NCBI RefSeq assembly: GCF_025499605.1
Contig: NZ_JAFMVC010000030.1
Coordinates: 1 to 42,866 of the forward strand
Reading direction: 5' to 3'
Source: Carboxylicivirga litoralis
GTDB taxonomy: Bacteria > Bacteroidota > Bacteroidia > Bacteroidales > Marinilabiliaceae
DNA: 42,866 nt
Part shown: positions 1 through 8,277 of the stretch, piece by piece
Numbering within the stretch: position 1 is the stretch's first letter
How the letters are laid out: each line of letters starts with the position of its first letter
Made by a program: the position numbers and the translations under genes
The notes under the pieces: generated by a model
The model's database searches: none
Seen by the model: the letters and a program-made list of their open reading frames with translations, nothing else
Told to the model about the DNA's origin: nothing

Positions 1-93
1 TTTGTAAGATACTGAATATCAAGGTTTTAAGCAAGCAATTTAACTACTTAATTAATTGATTTTCAATTAATTATACTTTTGTCATGTACTGAA
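1..93 (+). repeat. Left arm of a 93-bp perfect inverted repeat
   Basis: Every base of 1-93 is matched by the reverse complement of 42773-42865, and the match stops sharply at 93/94. The arm carries an 11-bp AT-only-but-one-pair hairpin (49-59 paired with 63-73, loop TTT) and a perfect Bacteroidota -7 box, TACTTTTG, at 74-81 that would fire rightwards into the small truncated gene. No convincing -33 element lies at the usual distance. No transposase or recombinase gene adjoins it. The repeat is directly visible; whether it is biological or an assembly feature cannot be decided here. Confidence 0.95.
49..73. repeat. Hairpin inside the left inverted-repeat arm
   Basis: Eleven consecutive base pairs (49-59 with 63-73) close a three-base TTT loop. 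Only one pair is G-C, so it is a weak RNA terminator but a good DNA palindrome, as a regulator or recombinase site would be. The same hairpin lies at 42793-42817 in the right arm. Confidence 0.7.
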
Positions 94-335
94 GTGATAT
101 TATTAAAATTGGCGAGGATAATCTGGAGATTAAGTTTGCTCCCCTGGGCGCTACTAAATTTATTATGTATTCTGATTTAGTTAATATTGAGCGAATTAGT
201 GAGAAGAAAGTAATCATGCACTACAAATCAGCTGATAAAACTAAAAAAATGAGGATTCCTGTGCAGATGATTGAACCAAGTGAATTACATGTTTTTTTAA
301 CCCTGCTTGAAACGAAAATTAATAAAGCAGCATAA
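93..335 (+). CDS. 3' part of a small gene, start missing
   Basis: An open frame of 80 codons runs from 93 to the TAA at 333-335. It reads SDIIKIGEDNLEIKF near its start and ends LLETKINKAA. An in-frame TGA sits at 90-92, inside the inverted repeat, and no ATG, GTG or TTG in frame precedes the internal Met codon at 165. The alternating charged/hydrophobic pattern looks like a small beta-rich, PH-like domain, but I do not recognise the family. The frame begins exactly where the repeat ends, so the 5' end was probably removed or replaced at the repeat junction. A rare ATT start at 99 is possible. The terminator at 394-420 fits as the end of its transcript. Confidence 0.5.
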   Translation, partial: SDIIKIGEDNLEIKFAPLGATKFIMYSDLVNIERISEKKVIMHYKSADKTKKMRIPVQMIEPSELHVFLTLLETKINKAA

Positions 336-393
336 TATCAATTAGGAATTGACAATTATTACAGGTGCTACGGCAGCTGTAAACTGAATATTT

Positions 394-421
394 AAAGCCC
401 GATCGTACTGATCGGGCTTTT
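394..421 (+). terminator. Rho-independent terminator after the small gene
   Basis: An 11-bp perfect stem (394-404 with 410-420) with a five-base loop contains the GC-rich block GCCCGATC and ends in a T run. It lies 58 bases after the TAA of the truncated gene. Confidence 0.85.
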
Positions 422-431
422 GTGTGTTTCT

Positions 432-499
432 TCACTATGTTGCATAGTGAACTAAAAGGGAGCTACGATAACAAAAGGCCACTCAAACGAGCAGCCTTT
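432..499. terminator. Hairpin and probable pepF terminator
   Basis: Two structures lie here. At 432-450 an 8-bp perfect stem (432-439 with 443-450) has a three-base loop. At 474-499 the arms AAAGGC and GCCTTT flank a 14-base loop; read on the minus strand the second arm runs into TTTT, so it suits termination of the peptidase gene that ends at 521. Confidence 0.55.
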
Positions 500-520
500 C
501 AAATGAACGTAGCGTAATAT

Positions 521-2395
521 TTACTTTTTCTTATCTAAGATGGCCTCAATCTCGTCCATGATGCCATTCATCGTCTCAATGGTTTTATCAAAAGGCTCTG
601 ATGAAGTCATATCTACTCCGGCTTTCTTTAACAGTTCAATTGGATAATCGGAACCACCTGAAGAGATAAACTCAATGTATCGCTTTTTAGCTTCTTTGTC
701 ACCTTCCAATACTTTGGCGGCCAATGCCTGTGATGCTACAAAAGAGGTACTGTACTGGTAAACATAGAAATTCATGTAAAAGTGGGGGATAGCAGCCCAC
801 TCGATGGCAATATTATCTTCAACCGTGCACACGCCTTTATCGTGTCCATAATATTTGCGGGTGATGTCGCCATACATCTGAGTCAGCACTTTACCTGTCA
901 GAGGTGTGCCTTTTTCAGCGGCTTCGTGAATGGACAGTTCAAACTCGGCAAACTGTGTCTGACGGAATAAGGTACCTTTAAAGCCATCCAGCATACTCAT
1001 CAATAAGGATAGACGTAAGTCGTCGTCTTTTAGTTTTTTCTGCATCATGTCGTTAAGCAATACCTCATTAAAAGTAGAAGCTACCTCGGCAACAAATGTG
1101 GCATAATCAGATGTGGCAAAAGGCTGTGTTTTGTTAGAGTAATAGCTATGCATGGTGTGGCCTAACTCATGCGTTAAGGTGCTTACCTCGTTATACTGGT
1201 CGGTGTAGTTCATTAAAATATAGGGGTGAACATCGTAGGCGCCACCATTTGAATAAGCGCCACTTCGCTTACCCGCAGTGGGGTAAACATCAATCCAGCG
1301 ATTGTTAAAAGCATGGTCAACCACTTCGACATATTCTTTGCCAAGCGGTTTTAATGATTTTAAGATGAGTTCCTGGGCTTCTTCGTAGTTGTATTTTAGC
1401 TCCACACCTTTAACCGTTGGTGCATATATATCCGAATACATTAATTCATCAACACCCAGCATGCGCTTTTTAAGCTTCAGGTAGCGGTGGAAGGTCTCCA
1501 GGTTGTTATTCACATTTTTAACCAGCGATTGATATACTTCTACTGGTATGTTATTGGGCTTAACGGCTGCTTCCAGAGCCGATTGGTAGTTGCGTGCTTT
1601 GGCCTGAAAAACATTAACCTTGACCTGGCCATTCAACATCTCACCAAAAGTACCTTCATACTTCAGGTAGTTATCCCAATACAATCTGGTGACTTCCTGG
1701 CGTAAAGCCCGGTCGGCCGATGAACGCGCAATGCCGAAATTAGCCGGTGTCAGTTCTTTTTCTTCACCGTCAATGGAGGCTTTCACACGTGGCATTTCAG
1801 CATTGCTAAACACGCTGAATGTTGAATTGGCTGTTCCGGTAATCATACCTGTTTTAGCCATCACAGCTTCTTCTAACTGCGACAGAGTATGCTTTTTCAT
1901 GCGGTAGACATCCATCAGCCCCATTTTGTAGGTCTCCAGTTTAGGCTCTTCGGCGATAAACTGTTTCATGGTTGCTTCAGGTATATCAGCTAACTCAGGT
2001 GTTACGAACGATGCCTTTTGGCCATACTCAATAAATACCTGGCGAATTTCTTTAACACGCGCCATGTTTTCCGAATCACGTAAATCAGCATCTGATTTTA
2101 ACGAGGCATAAATGTATAGGCGGTAACCTTCTTTCATTAATTCATCCGAAAACTGCATGTAATTGAGCAAGGTAGCAGCTGATGAACCTAGCTTTCCTTT
2201 GTAATCGGTCACCTTACTCATTTCAGTTACTAATTTATCTTTAGCCGATGACCAATCTTCATCGCTTTCGTACAAGTCGGTGAAATTCCATTTGTATTTT
2301 TTATCAATTTCAGAGCGCTCAAGTTGAGCAAAGGTCGAATTAATACATGTTAGCATCAGTGCTAACAGTATTAGCTTAGTAGATATTTTCTTCAT
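521..2395 (-). CDS. pepF: Exported oligoendopeptidase F (M3 family)
   Basis: This 624-residue protein is a zinc metallopeptidase of family M3 that cleaves short peptides. The zinc motif HELGH lies at residues 409-413 (THELGHTMHSYYS), with the downstream conserved glutamate region (NEVLLNDMM) some 35 residues later. Residues 1-23 form a signal peptide with a hydrophobic core and an FAQ cleavage site, so it probably works in the periplasm on imported peptides rather than in the cytosol as in Firmicutes. Length matches the PepF/M3B subfamily. It is transcribed alone and divergently from the gene at 2550. No missing key residue is visible. The family assignment is firm; substrate and symbol follow the family. 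Confidence 0.93.
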   Translation of the reverse strand: MKKISTKLILLALMLTCINSTFAQLERSEIDKKYKWNFTDLYESDEDWSSAKDKLVTEMSKVTDYKGKLGSSAATLLNYMQFSDELMKEGYRLYIYASLKSDADLRDSENMARVKEIRQVFIEYGQKASFVTPELADIPEATMKQFIAEEPKLETYKMGLMDVYRMKKHTLSQLEEAVMAKTGMITGTANSTFSVFSNAEMPRVKASIDGEEKELTPANFGIARSSADRALRQEVTRLYWDNYLKYEGTFGEMLNGQVKVNVFQAKARNYQSALEAAVKPNNIPVEVYQSLVKNVNNNLETFHRYLKLKKRMLGVDELMYSDIYAPTVKGVELKYNYEEAQELILKSLKPLGKEYVEVVDHAFNNRWIDVYPTAGKRSGAYSNGGAYDVHPYILMNYTDQYNEVSTLTHELGHTMHSYYSNKTQPFATSDYATFVAEVASTFNEVLLNDMMQKKLKDDDLRLSLLMSMLDGFKGTLFRQTQFAEFELSIHEAAEKGTPLTGKVLTQMYGDITRKYYGHDKGVCTVEDNIAIEWAAIPHFYMNFYVYQYSTSFVASQALAAKVLEGDKEAKKRYIEFISSGGSDYPIELLKKAGVDMTSSEPFDKTIETMNGIMDEIEAILDKKK

Positions 2396-2549
2396 GGTTT
2401 AATTGATATGTTGTTATTAATTATGAGCCACAAATTAAAGAAGAAAAGACAATATTTTAAAAAAAATCGAAAAAACGATAGGGGAAAAGCCTGGCGCCGG
2501 ATGTCCTTAAGTTGACAAAGCGATTAGTAATCATTAAACCTACAATATC

Positions 2550-3854
2550 ATGAAAGCAACGAGAAACATATTTAAAGCAAAAGCACGTTTATTCTTGATT
2601 CTGCTAGTTAGTATACTTTCAAGCTCATTGGTGGCTAACGATGCCATTAAAAAAGAAAAACGGGTGTTTGAAGAAGGTACTTATAAGGAATTTAAAGGAA
2701 AAGTAGTGGCAGCCGATAGTGGTGATGAATTAATATTTGCCAATGTGATGATTGAAGGCACCAACATTGCAACAGTGTCCAACTCAGAAGGATATTTTGC
2801 ACTGAAAGTACCTAATGAGATGTTGAATAAAAGCATCACTTTTTCATACATTGGTTACCAGGAAAAAACAGTGGCCATTACAGATCTAAAAGAGGATAAG
2901 AATAAAATTAAACTGGAGGTACTGTCCGTCTCTTTAGATGCGATTACCGTGTTTCCCAAGGATCCTGACTTACTCATTGAGGCAGTTTTAAACCATCGTA
3001 AAGACAACTACACGCAGCATGAGAATATGATGACGGCTTTTTATCGTGAGACAATTCGTAAAGGACGTACCTATGCATCTTTGTCTGAGGCCGTAGTTGA
3101 AGTGTACAAACAAGGCTACAACAACCAAAAGAATGATGCTGTGAAGATGTTGAAAGGCCGTAAGAGTGTGGACTATAATAAGCTCGATACTTTGGTATTC
3201 AAATTACAAGGTGGGCCGTATTCCACTTTAATGTTGGATATTATGAAAAGTCCTTATATGATTTTAAAGTATGATATGCTTGACCAATATGACTTTGAGA
3301 TTGGTAACATTACTCGTCAGGATAACCGTATTTTATACATCTTAAACTTCAAGCAAAAAGAAGAGGTACCTGAACCATTATTCTACGGTAGCTTATATAT
3401 CGATTCGGAAACTATGGCCATTGTTAGCGCATCGTATAATGTGAATACAGAGGATAAAAAAGCAGCAGGAGAATTGTTTATCAAGCGTAAACCTGCCGGC
3501 GCTGACGTTTACCCGACAAAAGCTTCTTACTTGGTGTCGTATCGTGAAAAAGACGGTAAGTGGATATATGGTTATTCGCGCGGTGAAATCACCTTTAAAG
3601 TTAATTGGAAAAAACGTTTGTTTAACACCAACTATCACACTGGTATTGAAATGGCAGTTACCGACTGGGAAAAGACGGATGCCAAGGTGTTCAGAGGTCC
3701 TGAGCGTATGAAAACCAACGTGGTGATGAGCGAGACCGAAATGGGGTTTGCTGATGCTGACTTCTGGGGAGCCTACAATGTGATTGAACCAGAAAAATCA
3801 ATTGAATCGGCCATTAAGAAAATTCAGAAGAATATTGAAAAATTGAACAACTAA
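2550..3854 (+). CDS. Carboxypeptidase-regulatory-like domain envelope protein
   Basis: The 434-residue product has an N-terminal hydrophobic segment (about residues 10-30) that looks like a signal peptide. Residues about 48-110 form a CarboxypepD_reg-like beta-sandwich (FKGKVVAADSGDELIFANV, then GYFALKVP and FSYIGYQEK), the module that also starts SusC-like receptors. The remaining 300 residues are a Bacteroidota-specific region rich in beta strands (AFYRETIRKGRTYASLSEAVVEVYKQG), seen in proteins annotated only by the N-terminal domain. It is likely periplasmic or attached to the outer membrane. It is a single-gene unit ending in the bidirectional terminator at 3893. I do not know its function. 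Confidence 0.85.
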   Translation: MKATRNIFKAKARLFLILLVSILSSSLVANDAIKKEKRVFEEGTYKEFKGKVVAADSGDELIFANVMIEGTNIATVSNSEGYFALKVPNEMLNKSITFSYIGYQEKTVAITDLKEDKNKIKLEVLSVSLDAITVFPKDPDLLIEAVLNHRKDNYTQHENMMTAFYRETIRKGRTYASLSEAVVEVYKQGYNNQKNDAVKMLKGRKSVDYNKLDTLVFKLQGGPYSTLMLDIMKSPYMILKYDMLDQYDFEIGNITRQDNRILYILNFKQKEEVPEPLFYGSLYIDSETMAIVSASYNVNTEDKKAAGELFIKRKPAGADVYPTKASYLVSYREKDGKWIYGYSRGEITFKVNWKKRLFNTNYHTGIEMAVTDWEKTDAKVFRGPERMKTNVVMSETEMGFADADFWGAYNVIEPEKSIESAIKKIQKNIEKLNN

Positions 3855-3892
3855 TCTAATTGTTTAATCTGGACCAAAATTATATACCAATC

Positions 3893-3922
3893 AAAGCTGA
3901 TGATCTTCTGGTTATCAGCTTT
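3893..3922. terminator. Bidirectional terminator between convergent genes
   Basis: A 9-bp perfect stem (3893-3901 with 3914-3922) with AAAGCTGAT arms and a 12-base loop is followed by T's on the plus strand and preceded by A's. The right arm overlaps the last codons and stop (3915-3917) of the minus-strand MATE gene. Confidence 0.8.
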
Positions 3923-5291
3923 TTTCTTGTTGATAAGCTATTGCTCTGTTGAGGCGTTTTAACTCCCTAATCAGAAAAACGGCAGTTATAAGGGCCGACA
4001 CAGTGTCGGCAATTGGACCTGCCAGCCATACACCATCTAAACCCAGGTGTTTGGGCAGAATTAATAGGATGGGCACCAATACAATTACTTGTCGAAGCAG
4101 CGAAATTAAAGCCGCTAATCCTGCTTTGCCTGTCGATTGAAAGTAGTTACCGGTGATAATTTGAAAACCTACCAACGGCAATGCCAGCAGGAATAAACGT
4201 AAACCACGCGTTCCAATATCCAATAAATCGCCACTGTCGGTATTAAAAGCTTTTATGATGGTACGAGGAAACAGCTCACTCAAACCAAAGCCAAGAATTG
4301 AAATGATTGTAGCAAAGATGAGTCCTATCACCAACGTTTCTTTTACACGTTTATAATCTTTTGCTCCATAGTTAAAACCAATGATAGGCTGCGCAGCCAT
4401 ATTGATAGCAATAATGGTCATTACTAAAAGCATGGCAACGCTCATGATAACCCCCATGGCCCCAACCGCTAAATCGCCTCCATACTTGACCAGTTGAACA
4501 TTAAAAGTACCAAATACAAGACTAGAAGCAAGCTGCATGGAAAAAGGAGCAAAACCAATGGATAAAATATACCAAATAATATCTTTTTTCAGCTTAAAAT
4601 GGCGCACGCGTAGTTTTATGACTGAACGCTTGCTTCTAAAATGGGCTATTACCCAAATCATCAATATAAACTGAGACAGGATAGTGGCATAGGCAGCTCC
4701 GGCGACCCCCATATCGAGCACAAAAATGAAGATAGGATCGAGAATAAGATTTAAGCCTGCACTAATCAGCATTGATATCATGGCTACTTTTGCACTGCCT
4801 TCTGAGCGGATAAGGTTGTTAAGTGAATAACCCACAATATTAAATACCGAGCCAAAAAGGATAATATTTAGGTATTCATTGGCATAATCAAAGGTTTGTT
4901 TATTAACACCGAAAAAACTAAGTAGCGGGTTTTTAATTACAAAGCCTAATAGCATAATAAAAAGTGCCACTACTACCATTAATACAAAGGCATTACCCAG
5001 TACTTTTTCAGCTCTGTTAAAGTCTTTTTTGCCCAAATTTAGCGAAACCCTAACTCCAGCTCCCATGCCTATCAACATACCAAAAGCCATCATTATAACC
5101 ATGATAGGGAATACCGCACTTAAGCCAGACAAAGCCATGGCTCCAACACCATGACCAATAAATATGCGGTCGACAATATTGTATAGCGAGTTGATGATGA
5201 CTCCGGCAAAAGCTGGTAGGAAATATCTCCAAAGTAATTTGGGAATTCGTTCAAATTCCAGCTCTTTAACGTTTTGTGCCTGTTTCGACAT
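3915..5291 (-). CDS. MATE family efflux transporter
   Basis: The 458-residue polytopic inner-membrane protein shows the two-fold six-helix pattern of MATE exporters. Hallmarks are an early P-x-x-x-x-x-I-I-N-S-L-Y-N-I-V-D helix 1 and G-H-G-V-G-A-M-A-L-S-G-L, typical of the MepA/DinF-like group that exports cationic drugs by Na+ or H+ antiport. The frame is open to 5315, but a perfect -7 box on the minus strand (CAAATGTA on plus, 5315-5322) puts the transcript start near 5308. I therefore place the start at 5291, giving MSKQAQNVKELEFERIP. It is monocistronic and convergent with the preceding gene. Substrate cannot be told from sequence. Confidence 0.92.
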   Translation of the reverse strand: MSKQAQNVKELEFERIPKLLWRYFLPAFAGVIINSLYNIVDRIFIGHGVGAMALSGLSAVFPIMVIMMAFGMLIGMGAGVRVSLNLGKKDFNRAEKVLGNAFVLMVVVALFIMLLGFVIKNPLLSFFGVNKQTFDYANEYLNIILFGSVFNIVGYSLNNLIRSEGSAKVAMISMLISAGLNLILDPIFIFVLDMGVAGAAYATILSQFILMIWVIAHFRSKRSVIKLRVRHFKLKKDIIWYILSIGFAPFSMQLASSLVFGTFNVQLVKYGGDLAVGAMGVIMSVAMLLVMTIIAINMAAQPIIGFNYGAKDYKRVKETLVIGLIFATIISILGFGLSELFPRTIIKAFNTDSGDLLDIGTRGLRLFLLALPLVGFQIITGNYFQSTGKAGLAALISLLRQVIVLVPILLILPKHLGLDGVWLAGPIADTVSALITAVFLIRELKRLNRAIAYQQEKS

Positions 5292-5482
5292 AGGATGAGT
5301 TACAATTAGAAGCACAAATGTATAAAAAGGTGATGATTATGACTGTTTAATCTGGTTATTTGTCAAAAATTAACATTACACATGCGATACCCTTAAATTT
5401 GGTTATGATATGCAATTCTGGCCTTATGCTTTTTCCAAATTAATTGCATAATTTGCATTATTATTTAACAAAGCCTATTGCT

Positions 5483-6928
5483 ATGCGATATATATTTTTA
5501 TTGACATTATTAGCATTAATAGCCAATATGAAGGCACAAGATGCTCATTACTGGACTGAACAATATGGTACCAATTCAATGTTGTTGAGTAATTCTGTTT
5601 CGGGCAGTGTAGAGGATTTGGGTGCTGTTTTTTATAACCCGGCTCGCCTTAGTTTAATAGAAGAAAATGCCTTCATCATTAGTGGGAAGGTATATCAACT
5701 TAGCTCCTTTAAATTTAACACAAGTTCAGAAGACAATCGGACATCGCCTAAAAGTAAATCGACGTTTGGTGGTGCACCAAGTTTGCTGGCTGGTACATAT
5801 CGTGTTAAAGGTTGGGATAAACATTCGTTTGCCTATTCATTTCTGGGGCGAAGGAGGATGGATGTTGATATTGAGGAAAGCAGTAATTCGTTTGGAGATG
5901 TTTTACCGGCTATTCCTGGAGATGAGTACTTCAGTGGCGATGTTTATCTTCAGAAGAAGTTTAATGAAGAATGGTTTGGTTTAAGCTGGTCGTATGCTCC
6001 GAATAACATGTTTAGTATAGGAATAAGTAATTTTATTACCATACGAAAGCAAAATGCTGCTGACGAAACACAGATGTATGCCTATACTGATGCTGAAGAT
6101 GTAGAAGCATATAAAAATAACAATGAGTACAGTTATTCACATACAGGTCTATTGTGGAAGATTGGTCTTGCCTGGAATCATGCTCCCATTACGTGGGGAA
6201 TAACAATTACGACACCCACCGTGTCTTTAAGTGGTAATGGTTCTTTTGCCTACGACTATGTTTATACCGGGATTAATGAGCTTAAGCCAATATATGAGCG
6301 CAATAAACAAAGTGATTTGGACATGAACTTAAAGACCCCATTTGCAATAGCAGCTGGTATTGGTTATAAAACAAAAAGAGGTTCTCTTCATGCAAGTGCT
6401 GAATATTTTGGAGCGGTTAAAGAATATACGTTGATGAACAGCGAACCCTTTTATGGTCAAAGTTCAAATAACATGTATCAATCATTTTTAGTAGATGAGT
6501 TAAATTCAGTATTGAATTTTGGAGTGGGATATAACTTTATTTTTAGTGATAACGTGTATGGTTACCTGAGTTATTCAACCGACTTTTCTGCTGCAGTTGC
6601 CGGCAGTAGCGAAGAGAGTGTTTTCAAAGAAAAAACGTTTGCTTCAACTTTTGATTCTAATATCAATCATTTTGGAGGAGGAGTGGTGTTGCACCTAAAA
6701 AGAGCTGATATTACTTTTGGAGCTACATTAGCAACAACAAAATATCGGGTTAACCGGGCTCTTGGTTTTCCAGAAGGAGATAGTTCGGGTATTATTGATC
6801 CGGATGCTTATACCGATGTTCATTGGAATCGCTGGCGTTTTATAGTCGGTGTATCCATCCCATTTTTCGATGAGTTTACTAAAAAATGGGAAGATAAACT
6901 TCTAAATAAAGAAGATACATCAAACTAA
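5483..6928 (+). CDS. FadL/OmpP1-like outer-membrane beta-barrel protein
   Basis: The protein is 481 residues from the ATG at 5483. That start gives a clean signal peptide (MRYIFLLTLLALIANMKAQ); the frame is open to an ATG at 5444. The mature N terminus has GSVEDLGAVFYNPARLSL, the counterpart of the NPA motif at the plug end of FadL/TodX channels. Repeated amphipathic strands with aromatic ends follow, finishing near RWRFIVGVSIPFFDEF. The family moves hydrophobic compounds across the outer membrane. The short tail after the last strand (KKWEDKLLNKEDTSN) is unusual for a barrel that ends in an aromatic residue. No operon partner adjoins it. The substrate is unknown. Confidence 0.82.
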   Translation: MRYIFLLTLLALIANMKAQDAHYWTEQYGTNSMLLSNSVSGSVEDLGAVFYNPARLSLIEENAFIISGKVYQLSSFKFNTSSEDNRTSPKSKSTFGGAPSLLAGTYRVKGWDKHSFAYSFLGRRRMDVDIEESSNSFGDVLPAIPGDEYFSGDVYLQKKFNEEWFGLSWSYAPNNMFSIGISNFITIRKQNAADETQMYAYTDAEDVEAYKNNNEYSYSHTGLLWKIGLAWNHAPITWGITITTPTVSLSGNGSFAYDYVYTGINELKPIYERNKQSDLDMNLKTPFAIAAGIGYKTKRGSLHASAEYFGAVKEYTLMNSEPFYGQSSNNMYQSFLVDELNSVLNFGVGYNFIFSDNVYGYLSYSTDFSAAVAGSSEESVFKEKTFASTFDSNINHFGGGVVLHLKRADITFGATLATTKYRVNRALGFPEGDSSGIIDPDAYTDVHWNRWRFIVGVSIPFFDEFTKKWEDKLLNKEDTSN

Positions 6929-6939
6929 GGGCAAAAAAA

Positions 6940-6990
6940 TAACGAAGATTGGGTTAAGGAAGGGAAAAAGGAAATTGCCAATCTTCGTTA
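6940..6990. repeat. Long-stem hairpin after the FadL-like gene
   Basis: Thirteen consecutive bases at 6940-6952 (TAACGAAGATTGG) are perfectly complementary to 6978-6990, around a purine-rich 25-base loop. It lies between convergent genes, so it may protect or end both transcripts, but it lacks a T run on either side and is not a textbook terminator. Confidence 0.6.
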
Positions 6991-7039
6991 AAGTAAGGAA
7001 ACGTTGCTCGTTTAATATTTTTGGTTTGTATTCACTGAA

Positions 7040-7705
7040 TTAGAATTTACCAAACTTCATTACCAATCCAAAATTGAAACCGCGTAGCATATCTGCTGAA
7101 CCAATAACATTTGGATTGGGTTTGTTAAGTGTACTAGTTCTATAACTTAAGTTGATGTCGCTTGTATATCGATAACTAACCGATAACCCCATGCGCATGA
7201 ATTTTATCATGTTAAATTCGAGTTCGATGCCTGGTTCTATGACAAAGAAAGCATCGCTGTCTTCATAATTTTCATCGTCATAATCGTTGTCTTCATTTTC
7301 TTGCCAATGTTGGTTATAGGCTACACCACCAGCACCAATTAATATAGGGAACGATAAATGAACCGGTGATTTAGCACCTACTATAGGTTCAACTAATATA
7401 CCACCATATCCGCCAGAGACCTGGTATTCTTCATTTAGTACATTATCCCATTGAGGATCGGTCATAAAACCATAACCCCCTAAACCTATTCCAAAATTGT
7501 GATCAACTACCCATGCGCCGCGTGCTCCAATCAACAGGGCATCACGATCCATAATTTCGCTGTAATTAATCATTACGGCACCATAACCACCGTGCGATTT
7601 TCCTTCGGTGCTACCAAAAATAGTGCGTAGCTCAGTATTGTTTTCTTGTGCACCAGTTAGTGTAATAACCAACAAAAGTGCTAATGATAGAACAATTGAT
7701 TTCAT
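7040..7705 (-). CDS. Small outer-membrane beta-barrel protein of the ECF operon
   Basis: The 221-residue product starts with a signal peptide (about residues 1-19, LTGAQ) and then alternates glycine/aromatic-rich strands (GGYGAVMINYSEIMDRDALLIGARGAWVV). It ends MKFGKF, a barrel-like terminal phenylalanine. An acidic loop (QENEDNDYDDENYEDSD) at about residues 133-149 could bind cations. It is the last gene of a five-gene minus-strand operon led by an ECF sigma factor, 53 bases after its neighbour. Similar barrels at the end of sigma/anti-sigma operons are common in Bacteroidota, but no function is established that I know of. Confidence 0.75.
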   Translation of the reverse strand: MKSIVLSLALLLVITLTGAQENNTELRTIFGSTEGKSHGGYGAVMINYSEIMDRDALLIGARGAWVVDHNFGIGLGGYGFMTDPQWDNVLNEEYQVSGGYGGILVEPIVGAKSPVHLSFPILIGAGGVAYNQHWQENEDNDYDDENYEDSDAFFVIEPGIELEFNMIKFMRMGLSVSYRYTSDINLSYRTSTLNKPNPNVIGSADMLRGFNFGLVMKFGKF

Positions 7706-7758
7706 ATGTTTAAGTATTAAATTTTTCGATTTTATATAATTGCTATAGCGTGTATATT

Positions 7759-8271
7759 CTAAAAAACAAATGCTGCTGTAACCGATAATGTATTCATGTT
7801 TACTCGAAAATAACCTGGTCCAAAAAATTCGAAGTTGGGCATAAAATCAGCCGAAACAGTAAATGGGTATTTCAAAAAACGGTACTCCAGTCCCAGGTAA
7901 CCATCAATACCTGGTGAAACAAAATTTCCCTCATGAACGATGGCCGGTGCAAATGGCCGGAACAAATTACGGTTCTTGATTTTAGTACGATAAGCCAGGT
8001 GCACACCATAGCCGTAGGAGAAAAACCATTTGCTCGATGTTTCTGGAAAGGCAGGGGTGTCAATTACTCTTATGCCTGAGAGAATCAAGCTGTTTTCGCC
8101 ATATTGTATATTCGCTAAAAAACCTTGTTCCTGGTCAAACATACGCTTGTATGAAACACCTAAATAAGTACCGTACGAAAAGCGAACAGCATTTTTATAA
8201 TCTTGTCCCGTGCTTTTAATTGAGAAAGCCAGAAGCAAGATGAATGTTGTGTATAGATAAATAAATCTCAT
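7759..8271 (-). CDS. Small outer-membrane protein of the ECF operon
   Basis: This 170-residue protein carries an N-terminal signal peptide (about 1-22, ending STGQ) and then short amphipathic strands (YKNAVRFSYGTYLGVSYKRMF). It ends in TLSVTAAFVF, with the terminal phenylalanine expected for BAM-assembled barrels. Its length suits an eight-stranded barrel. It begins six bases after the stop of the DUF4097-like gene, so the two are co-transcribed. I do not recognise a named family. Confidence 0.75.
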   Translation of the reverse strand: MRFIYLYTTFILLLAFSIKSTGQDYKNAVRFSYGTYLGVSYKRMFDQEQGFLANIQYGENSLILSGIRVIDTPAFPETSSKWFFSYGYGVHLAYRTKIKNRNLFRPFAPAIVHEGNFVSPGIDGYLGLEYRFLKYPFTVSADFMPNFEFFGPGYFRVNMNTLSVTAAFVF

Positions 8272-8277
8272 GGGTGG

